A stretch of 64,000 bases of DNA from BOKV01 sp041739465 (GTDB lineage Bacteria; Pseudomonadota; Alphaproteobacteria; Rhizobiales; Rhizobiaceae): positions 1-64,000 of the forward strand of contig JBGSNX010000081.1 in NCBI GenBank assembly GCA_041739465.1, written 5' to 3'. Shown one piece after another: positions 7,976-16,880 of this stretch. The notes below the pieces were generated by a model. It saw nothing but the letters and a program-made list of their open reading frames with translations. It was not told the origin of the DNA and searched no databases. The position numbers were made by a program, and so were the translations under genes. Position 1 is the stretch's first letter, and every line of letters begins with the position of its first letter.

Positions 7976-8644
7976 TCAGTTGACCTTGGCCAGCGGCTTG
8001 TCCTTCGGCTTCACGCCCGAACCGGCCGGATCGTTGCGCTGCTCGTCATAGCCGACATAGATGATGATGTTTTCCTTGTCCGGCTTGGGAATGGTGATCG
8101 AGGAATCCACAAAATTGAACGTGTTGTTGGTGCGACCGGGCGGCACTTCCGTGGGCACTTCATGCAATTGCGTGTAAAGGACTTCATCACCGCGGGTGAC
8201 GGCAATCCGGATCGGCATGAGGAACTGCCCGGTTTCACCGGAAGGCCCGGAAATGATGCGTCCGGCCACGCCAACCTTCATGTTGAGCAGGTCACCTGCA
8301 TAATTGCACTCGCGAACGATCTCCGTAATCGTGGCGCGGAAACGCAACAGTTTTGCTGAGTCCGGATCGTCCTTCTTCATTTTCTCCGGAAACAAGTTGA
8401 AGGTTTCGGTCCCGGCCCGCTGGACTGTCTTGGGGCAATAGGCCCGCAAATCCTGCACCTGGTCCACTGCCGGCTGCGCCGGCAAGGCCTGTCCGGAAAC
8501 CGATGGTTGCTGCTGCGCGCTGCCAAGGGTTGAATCCACCTGCCCCGATCCTGCGGTGCAGCCAGCCATTGCTGTCGTTATTCCTGCCATTGCTGCCGCT
8601 AGCATCAGCGACCGGCGACCCAAAAAATGAACACTTCTTTTCAT
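7976..8644 (-). CDS. Putative lipoprotein of unknown function
   Basis: A 222-residue protein with a typical lipoprotein leader: basic MKRSVHFLGRRS, a hydrophobic Ala-rich core, then TAMAGC with Cys28 as the predicted lipidated residue. The mature part has a Gln/Ser-rich linker and then a domain with AYCPKTVQRAGTETFNLF and, later, an acidic-basic stretch ending in PKDKPLAKVN. I do not recognise an enzyme motif. GGAAG seven bases upstream supports the ATG. It diverges from thrC across 179 bases. It is likely an envelope protein. Confidence 0.75.
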   Translation of the reverse strand: MKRSVHFLGRRSLMLAAAMAGITTAMAGCTAGSGQVDSTLGSAQQQPSVSGQALPAQPAVDQVQDLRAYCPKTVQRAGTETFNLFPEKMKKDDPDSAKLLRFRATITEIVRECNYAGDLLNMKVGVAGRIISGPSGETGQFLMPIRIAVTRGDEVLYTQLHEVPTEVPPGRTNNTFNFVDSSITIPKPDKENIIIYVGYDEQRNDPAGSGVKPKDKPLAKVN

Positions 8645-8721
8645 TGCATGCTTCCGCAGATTGTCTTTCCGGTGCTTCTATAGCAGTCCTCAATTGGAAT
8701 GCGAACGGGTGCAATAGAAAC

Positions 8722-8766
8722 ATGGCAAATCCGCCAAGCTTGCACTTGGCTTTTGAACAAGGCTAA
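8722..8766 (+). CDS. Possible 14-codon leader ORF upstream of thrC
   Basis: ATG at 8722 opens a 14-codon frame ending TAA at 8764-8766 and encoding MANPPSLHLAFEQG. It overlaps the first leader hairpin. It lacks Thr or Ile codons and a strong ribosome site, so a classical amino-acid attenuation peptide is not evident. Reported only because of its position. Confidence 0.15.
   Translation: MANPPSLHLAFEQG
8733..8754 (+). terminator. Terminator-like hairpin in the thrC leader
   Basis: GCCAAG at 8733-8738 pairs with CTTGGC at 8745-8750 around a 6-base loop, and TTTT follows directly. It is on the coding strand 70-90 bases before the thrC start, where an intrinsic terminator would act as an attenuator. 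Confidence 0.4.
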
Positions 8767-8780
8767 AACGCGGCGCGCCT

Positions 8781-8806
8781 GCCAGATGGCGCACTTGCCA
8801 ACTGGC
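8781..8806 (+). other. Second hairpin directly before the thrC ribosome site
   Basis: GCCAG-A-TGGC pairs with GCCA-A-CTGGC around a 6-base loop: nine pairs with one A/A mismatch. It ends five bases before the GAGGA ribosome site at 8812-8816. Bases 8797-8801 could instead pair with 8746-8750 of the first hairpin, so the two structures may be alternatives. Confidence 0.35.
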
Positions 8807-8823
8807 GTCATGAGGATCGTTTC

Positions 8824-10215
8824 TTGCAATACAAAAGCACCCGCGGAACCGCGCCAGTCCTTGGCTTTTCAGATGCACTGCTGGCGGGACTTGCCCGTGA
8901 TGGCGGTTTGTATCTGCCGCAATCCTGGCCGCAGGTTTCGGCTGCCGAAATCACTGCATTTGCGACAATGTCTTACAGTGAAGTCGCAAAGGCGGTTTTG
9001 TGGCCCTATGCCGGAGGTGAAATCGCAAGGGCTGACTTTGACGCGATGATCGATGCGTCCTACGCGACATTCAGGCATGACGCGGTAACCCCGCTCGTAC
9101 AGACCGGCCCATCCCACTACATTCTGGAACTGTTTCACGGTCCCACGCTCGCCTTCAAGGACGTGGCAATGCAATTGCTTGCCCGGCTGATGGATCATGT
9201 GCTTTCGGGGCGGGGTGATCGGGCAACCATTGTTGGCGCGACTTCGGGAGATACCGGCGGCGCGGCAATCGAAGCCTTTCGCGGTCGCGAAAACACCGAC
9301 ATCTTCATCCTTTTTCCTAAGGGCAAGGTTTCACCGGTTCAACAACGGCAAATGACGACGGCTACCGATGCCAATGTTCACGCTGTGGCAGTAGAGGGCA
9401 ATTTTGACGATTGCCAGGCGCTGGTGAAGTCGATGTTCAACGATCACAAATTTCGCGACAAGGTGCAGCTTTCGGGCGTCAATTCGATCAACTGGGGCAG
9501 GATCATGGCCCAGATCGTCTACTATTTTTATGCTGCATCAAGGCTTGGGGCGCCGCAGCGGGCCGTTTCATTTACGGTTCCAACAGGCAATTTCGGCGAT
9601 ATCTTTGCTGGTTATGCCGCCAAGCAGATGGGCCTGCCGGTCGAGCGTCTGGTGATTGCCACAAACCGCAACGACATTCTCGCTAGAACCATTGCCAGCG
9701 GGCGCTACGAAGTGACGGGCGTTCATGCCACCATTTCGCCTTCGATGGACATCCAGGTTTCATCAAATTTCGAGCGCCTGTTGTATGAGGCGGTCGGAGC
9801 CGACCATCAAGGCGTGCTGGCAATGATGGGTTCATTGACGCAATCGGGCGCGTTTGCACTGCCTGAGACAGTTATCTCACGCATTCGCGCCGAATTTGAT
9901 GCCGGGGCAGCAAGCGAAGAGCAGACCGCTGCTATTCTTGCCAGAACCCTGCTTAACACTGGATACCTTGCCGATCCGCATACTGCCGTTGGTCTGCACG
10001 TTGCGCAGCAATACGCCGGAAATGCACCAATGGTGACGCTTGCCACTGCCCACCCGGCAAAGTTTCCCGATGCAGTGTTTGCCGCTACCGGCATCCGCCC
10101 GCAATTGCCTGCCTGGTGCGGAGACCTGATGCAACGGCCCGAACGCTTCGAAACGGTGGCAAATGACCTTGGTGCCATCGAGGCGTTTGTCGAAGCCCGG
10201 ATCCGTCAGCCATAA
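8824..10215 (+). CDS. thrC: Threonine synthase
   Basis: ThrC converts O-phosphohomoserine to threonine with pyridoxal phosphate. The 463-residue length and the N-terminus MQYKSTRG fit the long (yeast/enteric-type) class. The PLP lysine is Lys112 in LAFKD, and the phosphate-binding loop GATSGDTG is at 138-145. The start is TTG at 8824: GAGGA lies seven bases before it, and MxYxSTRG is the family start. Homoserine kinase (thrB) is elsewhere in the window, at about 18 kb on the other strand. The leader carries two hairpins. The M16 peptidase gene follows 74 bases downstream, as commonly seen in Hyphomicrobiales. Confidence 0.95.
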   Translation: MQYKSTRGTAPVLGFSDALLAGLARDGGLYLPQSWPQVSAAEITAFATMSYSEVAKAVLWPYAGGEIARADFDAMIDASYATFRHDAVTPLVQTGPSHYILELFHGPTLAFKDVAMQLLARLMDHVLSGRGDRATIVGATSGDTGGAAIEAFRGRENTDIFILFPKGKVSPVQQRQMTTATDANVHAVAVEGNFDDCQALVKSMFNDHKFRDKVQLSGVNSINWGRIMAQIVYYFYAASRLGAPQRAVSFTVPTGNFGDIFAGYAAKQMGLPVERLVIATNRNDILARTIASGRYEVTGVHATISPSMDIQVSSNFERLLYEAVGADHQGVLAMMGSLTQSGAFALPETVISRIRAEFDAGAASEEQTAAILARTLLNTGYLADPHTAVGLHVAQQYAGNAPMVTLATAHPAKFPDAVFAATGIRPQLPAWCGDLMQRPERFETVANDLGAIEAFVEARIRQP

Positions 10216-10289
10216 CCATCTTTGCGAAAGCAACTGACTTGGTGCTAAAACGAAATGACATGGCGGCAGTGTGACGGTAGAATGACGAA

Positions 10290-11573
10290 ATGAGCGTAGA
10301 AGTAACACAGCTTGAAAACGGTCTGACCGTTGTGAGCGAAAACATGCCCGACCTTGAAAGTGCGGCGTTGGGGATATGGGTCAAGGCGGGTGCGCGCAAT
10401 GAAAAGCGCGAACAGCATGGCGTGGCCCATTTGCTGGAGCACATGGCGTTCAAGGGCACCACCAGCCGCACCGCGATCCAGATTGCCGAGGAAATCGAGA
10501 ATGTCGGCGGCGATGTGAATGCCGCGACAAGTGTCGAGACCACTTCCTACTATGCGCGCGTGTTGCAGGATGATGTTGAACTGGGGATCGACATTCTTCA
10601 CGACATTCTGGCAAATTCGACATTCGACGAAGCCGAGCTGGAGCGCGAGCAGCACGTCATTCTGCAGGAAATCGGGGCGGCAAACGACACGCCCGATGAT
10701 CTGGTTTTCGACCTTTTCCAGGATACCGCCTTTGCTGGCCAGCCAATCGGACGGCCTATCCTTGGAACCCCCGAAACGGTGAAGTCATTCGGCGCGCAAA
10801 GCTTGCGAGCCTATCTTTCCGACCATTATCGCGGGCCGAGCATGGTGCTTTCGGCAGCCGGCAGAGTTGACCATGCCAAGCTCGTGGCGCAAGCCAGCCA
10901 GACTTTCGGCCAGTTTGGCAATGAAGGTGGCGCTGCACCCCAGGCCGCATTCTACAGGGGCGGTGAATGTCTTTTGGAACGCGACTTTCAGGAAGCGCAG
11001 ATCGTTATCGGCTTTGAAGGCAAACCGTACCAGGTTCGCGATTTTTACGCGTCACAATTGCTGGCAACAGTGCTTGGCGGCGGCATGTCTTCGCGCCTTT
11101 TCCAGGAAGTGCGTGAAAAACGTGGCCTTTGCTACTCGATCTATGCCTTCCATTGGGCGTTTTCTGATTCCGGCGTGTTCGGCATTCATGCCGCAACCGG
11201 GGAAGAAGACGCTGTCGAACTGGTTCCTGTAATCATCGATGAGTTGTTGCGTGCCGCACAGGACATCAACGAACAGGAAGTGAAGCGGGCACGGGCGCAA
11301 ATCCGCTCCAGCCTGCTGATGAGCATGGAAAGCCCCTCTTCCAGATCGGGACAGATTGCCCGGCAGATCCTGCTTTACGGTCGTCTCGTCACCAACGAAG
11401 AACTCAACGACCGGCTCGCGGCTATCTCTGCCGAAAGATTGCAGGATCTGGCCGTTCGACTGTTTACCCAATCCAATCCGACACTTGCTGCGGTTGGCCC
11501 GGTCGGCGGCGTGATGCGTCAGGAAGAAATCGCTGCAAGGCTTGGCTTCCGTGCTGCGGCAGCGGCAGAGTAG
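10290..11573 (+). CDS. M16-family zinc peptidase (mitochondrial processing peptidase-like)
   Basis: A 427-residue metallopeptidase with the inverted zinc motif HLLEH at 47-51 (HxxEH) in HGVAHLLEHMAFKG, and the downstream acidic cluster needed for the third ligand. The C-terminal half contains GGGMSSRLFQEVREKRGLCYS, the substrate-binding Arg/Tyr block of the family. Single-chain alphaproteobacterial members resemble the beta subunit of mitochondrial processing peptidase; the native substrate is unknown. It lies between thrC and a GNAT gene, 15 bases before the latter, probably in one operon. Confidence 0.9.
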   Translation: MSVEVTQLENGLTVVSENMPDLESAALGIWVKAGARNEKREQHGVAHLLEHMAFKGTTSRTAIQIAEEIENVGGDVNAATSVETTSYYARVLQDDVELGIDILHDILANSTFDEAELEREQHVILQEIGAANDTPDDLVFDLFQDTAFAGQPIGRPILGTPETVKSFGAQSLRAYLSDHYRGPSMVLSAAGRVDHAKLVAQASQTFGQFGNEGGAAPQAAFYRGGECLLERDFQEAQIVIGFEGKPYQVRDFYASQLLATVLGGGMSSRLFQEVREKRGLCYSIYAFHWAFSDSGVFGIHAATGEEDAVELVPVIIDELLRAAQDINEQEVKRARAQIRSSLLMSMESPSSRSGQIARQILLYGRLVTNEELNDRLAAISAERLQDLAVRLFTQSNPTLAAVGPVGGVMRQEEIAARLGFRAAAAAE

Positions 11574-11588
11574 CGTAGGGCATGTGAA

Positions 11589-12221
11589 ATGCGGCTTTTC
11601 CTGAACAAAGCCAGAGACCGGAAAGAACTGGGCCAAGGCAATGTCTGGCTGCGCGAGCCGCGCACAGAGGATTTCGCACAGTGGCGCGATCTTCGCGAGC
11701 AGAGCGCCGATTTTCTCATGCCATTCGAACCCCGCTGGCCGCTTGATGACTTGAGCAAGGCCGGCTTCCGGCGGCGGTTGGACCGGCATGCCCGTGAAGC
11801 TGCCGCGCTTACCGCCCACACTTGGTTCGTCTTTGGCAATGGAGGCAAGGAACTGCAGGGCGGCTTGACGCTCTCGCAGATTCGCCACGGTGCCTCGCAT
11901 TCAGGCCAGATTGGCTACTGGATGGGCAAAAGCCATGCCGGTAAGGGCATCATGACCCGTGCGGTTGGGCTTGTTCTAGCCGAGGCCTTTTCACGTTTCG
12001 GACTGGAGCGGGTGGAGGCAGCCTGCCTGCCGGAAAACATTCCATCCATCCGCGTCCTTGAAAAGTGCGGATTTGTTGCCGAAGGAAAGGCAAGAGCCTA
12101 CCTTGAGATAAACGGGGTGCGCCGCGATCATCTGCTGTTTGCAAGGCTGCGCAGCGATACATTCGTGCAAATTCGGGCCCCTGAAAGTGTAGCGCAAATG
12201 CAAGGCGCAACGCTCCGATAA
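11589..12221 (+). CDS. GNAT-family N-acetyltransferase (RimJ/RimL-like)
   Basis: A 210-residue acetyltransferase of the RimJ/RimL type. Visible elements are WLREPRTEDFAQW near residue 20, the central GQIGYWMGKSHAGKGIMTRAV with the acetyl-CoA P-loop-like GKG, then ERVEAACLPENIPSIRVLEKCGFVAEG, the standard C-terminal block. Such enzymes acetylate protein N-termini, often of ribosomal proteins; the target here is unknown. AGGG lies about eight bases before the ATG. It follows the M16 peptidase by 15 bases, an arrangement common in the order. Confidence 0.87.
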   Translation: MRLFLNKARDRKELGQGNVWLREPRTEDFAQWRDLREQSADFLMPFEPRWPLDDLSKAGFRRRLDRHAREAAALTAHTWFVFGNGGKELQGGLTLSQIRHGASHSGQIGYWMGKSHAGKGIMTRAVGLVLAEAFSRFGLERVEAACLPENIPSIRVLEKCGFVAEGKARAYLEINGVRRDHLLFARLRSDTFVQIRAPESVAQMQGATLR

Positions 12222-12269
12222 AGACTTCCGTCAAGACGTGCGGCGTTTACGCGGGCGGCTTGGCAGGTT

Positions 12270-15230
12270 ATGGCATTTGCAGAGCGCATGTGGGCCAAGG
12301 CCTGCGCGCGACAAAGCTTGGAACAGGCAGCATTGAATTTTGCAATCAAATCACTTCGGCACGCGCTGCTATTGCTGGCATTGTCAGCATTGGCCGCGTT
12401 GTGCATTTCCAGCCCGTCGATCGCGCTGGAGCCTGTTGTGGTCAGCAAGGATGCGCCTGCGATCGATTTGACAACGTCGCTGGAGATGCATCTTCGCCAT
12501 TCAGGAAGCCTGCGCATTTCCACCGCTCCCGATCTTGATGGCATTGTGCGCCGCATTGAGGTGCGTCCCAAACTTGACGAGGATGCCAGCAATTGGGCGG
12601 TATTCTCGCTTGCCAACAACAGCAACGAGCAGATCGACAGGCTGATTGTGGCTCCCCACTACCGACTGGCAGGTTCAGGGGTGTTCTGGCCAAACCTCGA
12701 CACTGCCCGCATTGGTTCGATCACGCCCAGCGAAGGATTTTCGCTGGAAGCGCGCCAGGACCGCGAAGCTGATGTTTTCCTCGTGACCCTTGATCCGGGT
12801 GCAGTCGTCACGCTGATCGCCGAATTGCACACGCCCTCGCTGCCCAAGCTCTATCTTTGGGAGCCTGACGCCTACAAGGACACAATCAACAGCTACACGC
12901 TGTATCGCGGCATTGTTCTTGGAATATCGGGCTTGCTAGCCGTGCTGTTGACCATTCTGTTCGTGGTCAAGGGTTCGGCTATGTTCCCGGCCACTGCCGC
13001 GTTGGCATGGGGCGTGTTGGCCTATGTGTGCGTCGATTTCGGGTTCTGGGACCGGGTGATCACCATCTCGCCCGCCGGCGCGCCAGTCTGGCGGGCGAGC
13101 GTGGAAGTGTTCCTTGCAGCAGCATTGCTGATTTTCCTCTACGCCTACCTCAATCTCAACCGGTGGCATTCGCACTTCTCCACCGTCGCCATTGGCTGGC
13201 TGCTTGGCCTTGTGCTGTTGCTTGGCGTGGCCATTGCAATTCCGGAGGTCGCAGCAGGCATAGCCCGCCTGTCGTTTGCGCTGACCTGTCTTGCAGGCGC
13301 GGGTCTCATCGTTTTCATGGCATTGCGCGGCTTTGACCGCGCCATCATGCTGATACCGACCTGGATCTTGACGCTGGCTTGGCTGATGGGAGCCTGGCTA
13401 ACCGCGACAGGGGCAATTTCCAACGACATCATTCAGCCTGCACTTGCCGGGGGGCTGGTTCTGATTGTCATGCTTCTTGGCTTTACGGTGATGCAGCATG
13501 CATTCGCCGGCGGTATCTTGTCGGAAGGCATTGTCAGCGATGTCGAACGGCAGGCATTGGCCCTGACTGGATCGGGTGACATCCTGTTTGACTGGGATGC
13601 AATGCGCGATTTCATCCACACAGGCGAGGAAGCTGCCAATATTCTGGGCCTGCCGGATCGGGTGTTGAACGCGCCGGCCAAAACCTGGATCAACCTGGTG
13701 CATCCCAACGACCGGGAGCGGATCAGATCGTCGCTCGATGCCATGGTCGACCACAAGCGCGGCCGCATCGGCCAGACCTTCCGATTGCGCTCTGACGCGG
13801 GACAATATCACTGGTTCCGCATGAAACTGCGGCCACTGCTTGGAACCAGCGGTGAACTCATTCGCTGCATTGGCACAATCAGCGACATTACCGATGCGAA
13901 AAATGCCGAAGAACGGCTGTTGCATGACACCATTCACGACAATCTCACAGGCCTCGACAACCGGCTGCTACTGGTCAGCCGCCTCGAAACCGTGATGTCG
14001 CTGTCAAAGCGGGACAATGGCGCAAGGCCTTCGGTCTTTCACATCAACATCGACAAGTTCCGCGAAATCAACAATCGGCTCGGCTTTGGCGTTGGCGACA
14101 CCATCCTGCTGACCGCGGCGCGGCGACTGAGCCGGCTGTTGCGGGCGGGGGACAGTCTTGCCCGCCTTGACGGGGACCAATTTGCGCTGCTGTTGTTGGC
14201 GGAGACTGCGCCGGACAAAATTGCCGCCTTCGCAGATTCCATCCGCAAGACGCTGAATGCGCCATTGATGTTTGCGGGCGATGAGTTGAACCTCACTGCC
14301 TCCATAGGCATTGCCACCATGACCGGTGAACACTCGCTTCCAGCAGACATTCTGCGCGATGCTGAGCTTGCCATGATCCAGGCCAAGCGGTTTGGCGGAA
14401 ACCGGATAGAGCCCTTCCGCCCTGCGTTCCGAACGGCCCGCGACGAGACAACGCTGCTTACCGAAGACCTCAAGCAGGCGATCGAGCGCAAACAGATTTC
14501 AGTGCTCTATCAGCCGATTGTTGCCCTGTCTGACAAGATCATTGTTGGTTTTGAAGCACTGATCCGCTGGAACCATCCAAGACTGGGCCAGGTTTCACCG
14601 GCTGATTTCATACCGGTGGCAGAGCGTTCGGGATTGATAAACCTGCTCGGCGCCTACGTCATGGAAACCGCTGCGAGTGACTTTGCGGGCCTTGCCCGCA
14701 GAACGGGCGACAACACCCTGTTTGTCAGCATCAATCTTTCGAGCCGTGAATTGCTTCGGCATGACATTGTCTCCGATATCGCCGAAATCCTTGAAAACAC
14801 CTCCCTGCCAGCGTCGATGATGCGCATTGAACTGACGGAAAGTCTGGTGATGGAGAACCCGGAGAACTCCAATGAAGTGCTGCGGCGCATCAAGGCATTG
14901 GGCGTCGGCCTGTCGATGGACGATTTTGGAACCGGCTATTCCAGTCTAGCCTATTTGATGCGGTTCCCGTTCGATACGATCAAGATCGACCGTAGCTTCA
15001 TACAGGCCCGGGACCGCAAGGAGCGTCTGGTTGTGTTGCGCTCGATCATCGCCATGGCACATGGCCTTGACCAGAAACTGATTGCAGAAGGCGTGGAAAC
15101 TGAAACCGACGTGGCTGAACTGTTGCAACTCGGATGCGAGTTTGGCCAGGGCTACCTGTTTGGTGAGGCGATGGGCATTCAGCAGGCGGAAGCGATGGTG
15201 GTTGAAGAGTATCGCCTCGCCGGCCAGTAA
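12270..15230 (+). CDS. Membrane PAS-GGDEF-EAL protein, probable c-di-GMP phosphodiesterase
   Basis: A 986-residue signalling protein. Order: N-terminal membrane segment (30-55), a periplasmic 7TMR-DISM extracellular-like domain to about 195, seven predicted membrane helices to about 415, PAS at about 430-545, GGDEF at about 550-725 and EAL at about 743-975. The GGDEF active site reads DGDQF, losing the first Gly and the catalytic acid, so cyclase activity is unlikely. The EAL half keeps FEALIRW, SINLS, IELTES, DDFGTGYSSL, IKIDRSF and AEGVE, so hydrolysis of c-di-GMP is expected. The start could be any of several near codons. Confidence 0.9.
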   Translation: MAFAERMWAKACARQSLEQAALNFAIKSLRHALLLLALSALAALCISSPSIALEPVVVSKDAPAIDLTTSLEMHLRHSGSLRISTAPDLDGIVRRIEVRPKLDEDASNWAVFSLANNSNEQIDRLIVAPHYRLAGSGVFWPNLDTARIGSITPSEGFSLEARQDREADVFLVTLDPGAVVTLIAELHTPSLPKLYLWEPDAYKDTINSYTLYRGIVLGISGLLAVLLTILFVVKGSAMFPATAALAWGVLAYVCVDFGFWDRVITISPAGAPVWRASVEVFLAAALLIFLYAYLNLNRWHSHFSTVAIGWLLGLVLLLGVAIAIPEVAAGIARLSFALTCLAGAGLIVFMALRGFDRAIMLIPTWILTLAWLMGAWLTATGAISNDIIQPALAGGLVLIVMLLGFTVMQHAFAGGILSEGIVSDVERQALALTGSGDILFDWDAMRDFIHTGEEAANILGLPDRVLNAPAKTWINLVHPNDRERIRSSLDAMVDHKRGRIGQTFRLRSDAGQYHWFRMKLRPLLGTSGELIRCIGTISDITDAKNAEERLLHDTIHDNLTGLDNRLLLVSRLETVMSLSKRDNGARPSVFHINIDKFREINNRLGFGVGDTILLTAARRLSRLLRAGDSLARLDGDQFALLLLAETAPDKIAAFADSIRKTLNAPLMFAGDELNLTASIGIATMTGEHSLPADILRDAELAMIQAKRFGGNRIEPFRPAFRTARDETTLLTEDLKQAIERKQISVLYQPIVALSDKIIVGFEALIRWNHPRLGQVSPADFIPVAERSGLINLLGAYVMETAASDFAGLARRTGDNTLFVSINLSSRELLRHDIVSDIAEILENTSLPASMMRIELTESLVMENPENSNEVLRRIKALGVGLSMDDFGTGYSSLAYLMRFPFDTIKIDRSFIQARDRKERLVVLRSIIAMAHGLDQKLIAEGVETETDVAELLQLGCEFGQGYLFGEAMGIQQAEAMVVEEYRLAGQ

Positions 15231-15247
15231 GCTGGCTGAAACGCTGC

Positions 15248-15859
15248 TCAGGCGTGGCCGGCTTCGCCCGACAGCAACAATGGATTGATGCCCATGTTGC
15301 GCAGCGCGCGCTGGTACTTGGTGTCTTCTTCAAGATCGAAAATCAGCGTTGCATCGGCATTGCAGGTCAGCCAGCCATTGGCACTGATTTCTTCTTCAAG
15401 CTGCCCGGCAGCCCATCCGGAATAGCCAAGCGCAATGAATGCCCTGCTTGGCCCGCGACCAAGCGATATGGCGCGAAGAATCTCAAGTGTCGCTGTCAGC
15501 GAAACGCTTTCGTCGATGACGATGGTTGATTCAGCAACATATTCGGGGGAATGCAGGACGAACCCCCTGCCCGGTTCAACCGGCCCGCCATTGTAGAGTG
15601 GCGTGCGAGACAGATGCGCAGCAAACCGCTTCTTTTCGTCCTCGCTGATCACATTCAACTGGGTCAGAAAATCGGGAACCGAGGGCTTTTCCAGTGTGCG
15701 GTTGATGACAAAACCCATCGAACCATCTTTGGAATGGGCGCACACAAACACAACGGTTCGCTCGAACCGGGCGTCGCCCATGTTGGGCATCGCAACCAGA
15801 AACTGGCCTTGAAGCGAATCGAGGCTGCGAATCATCGAGGATCTTCCAGAAGTCTTCAT
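15248..15859 (-). CDS. YqgE/AlgH family protein (UPF0301)
   Basis: A 203-residue member of the YqgE/AlgH family. Diagnostic strings are LQGQFLVAMPNMGDARFERTVVFVCAHS near the start, GSMGFVINR, PLYNGGPV, and a C-terminal FIALGYSGWAAGQLEEEI. The fold is known; the biochemical role is not settled, although AlgH was once linked to alginate regulation. An internal ATG at 15835 with GGAAG seven bases upstream may be the true start, giving 195 residues. It is convergent with the EAL gene, 17 bases apart, and diverges from the DsbD-like gene. Confidence 0.88.
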   Translation of the reverse strand: MKTSGRSSMIRSLDSLQGQFLVAMPNMGDARFERTVVFVCAHSKDGSMGFVINRTLEKPSVPDFLTQLNVISEDEKKRFAAHLSRTPLYNGGPVEPGRGFVLHSPEYVAESTIVIDESVSLTATLEILRAISLGRGPSRAFIALGYSGWAAGQLEEEISANGWLTCNADATLIFDLEEDTKYQRALRNMGINPLLLSGEAGHA

Positions 15860-15992
15860 ATCTCACTTTAGCGCGACAATTCGTCCGGGAAAAGCCGGTG
15901 GATGTGCAACTTTGCGATCTCCTTCACTGAAAAATGAGCAAATGGCATCAGAGTTGGTTCGCATTCTTCCATGTCCGGGAGTAGTTCAAGGC

Positions 15993-16799
15993 ATGACCAG
16001 ATCATTCCCATTTGCTGTCCTTGCGGTTTCCTTGTGGTTTCCGTTTTCTGCGCAAGCTGCTTCCACCCAGTGGCAAGATCTGGGCGGAGGAGAGGCGCGG
16101 CTGTCTGCAAATGTCGACCCGGCCAGCGGAAAGGTTTCGGGCGTTGTTGAAATCCGCCTAAAGCCGGGCTGGAAAACCTATTGGCGCGAGCCGGGCGGCT
16201 CCGGCATTCCACCTATATTCGACTTCTCGAAGTCGGAAAATTTCGCAGGCGTCGAAGTGGCCTACCCAGCGCCGAAGCTTTTGAAGTCTGGCTCAAGCGA
16301 GTTTGCCGGTTACGACGGACCGGCAGCATTTCCGTTTGAGGGATCGCGCCCTAACCCTAGGCAGGGCGGCGCCTTGCGGTTGGAATTGCTGGCCGGCGTT
16401 TGCGAGGAAATCTGCATACCTGCCCAAGTCTCCTTTGAAATCGGCGAAGCAGAACTCAACCAATCTGATCCAAGGACCGAAACACTGGTTGCTATGGCCC
16501 GACTGAACCTGCCCGGTGAACCCAATGCGCAGTTCAAGGTCGAGAGCGTGGTGGTTTTGGACAAAACGCTGACCATTTCAGCCTTGGTCCCGCAATCAGA
16601 CCAATTGGCGCTGTTCGCCCAAGGTCCGTCGGGTTGGTACATGGCATTGCCAAAGCTTTCTGCGAGATCTGAAAACCGGGCTGAATTCACAGTGGAAATG
16701 ACGGGTCAACCCAAGGGCTTCGTGGCGTCAGGGCAACAATTCCGGTTTACGCTTGTGGCTGGGTCCAGAGCCATCGAACAAAGCCTGACCGCCCAATAG
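15993..16799 (+). CDS. Secreted DsbD-alpha-like (ScsB N-terminal-like) protein
   Basis: A 268-residue exported protein matching only the periplasmic alpha region of the DsbD/ScsB reductases. A signal peptide ends at about residue 24 (FSAQAAS). The family block has LKPGWKTYWREPGGSGIPP, a Tyr-Pro-rich strand, and the cysteine pair GVCEEICIP, which in DsbD alpha domains is the thiol pair that passes electrons to substrates. The transmembrane and C-terminal thioredoxin domains are absent, and no second gene supplies them nearby, so its electron source is unclear. ATG 15993 gives the signal peptide; a longer frame upstream is unlikely. A peroxiredoxin gene follows. Confidence 0.8.
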   Translation: MTRSFPFAVLAVSLWFPFSAQAASTQWQDLGGGEARLSANVDPASGKVSGVVEIRLKPGWKTYWREPGGSGIPPIFDFSKSENFAGVEVAYPAPKLLKSGSSEFAGYDGPAAFPFEGSRPNPRQGGALRLELLAGVCEEICIPAQVSFEIGEAELNQSDPRTETLVAMARLNLPGEPNAQFKVESVVVLDKTLTISALVPQSDQLALFAQGPSGWYMALPKLSARSENRAEFTVEMTGQPKGFVASGQQFRFTLVAGSRAIEQSLTAQ

Positions 16800-16800
16800 T

Positions 16801-16878
16801 TTTTCCTCGAATTTTCCAGTTTCGACCTTATAACACGCTGCGAAGCTGTTTCTTGCAGCAGTTCAACCTTGAGGAAAA
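16801..16878 (+). other. Potential long-range pairing masking the peroxiredoxin ribosome site
   Basis: TTTTCCTC at 16801-16808 is an exact complement of GAGGAAAA at 16871-16878, which is the ribosome site of the peroxiredoxin gene. A TATAAC element at 16829-16834 lies between them, so only read-through transcripts from the upstream gene would contain both arms. Confidence 0.25.
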
Positions 16879-16880
16879 TC

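Noticed and set aside
10222..10236. TTGC-GAAA-GCAA mini-hairpin between thrC and the peptidase gene
   Set aside because: Four base pairs, no U-run, common by chance.
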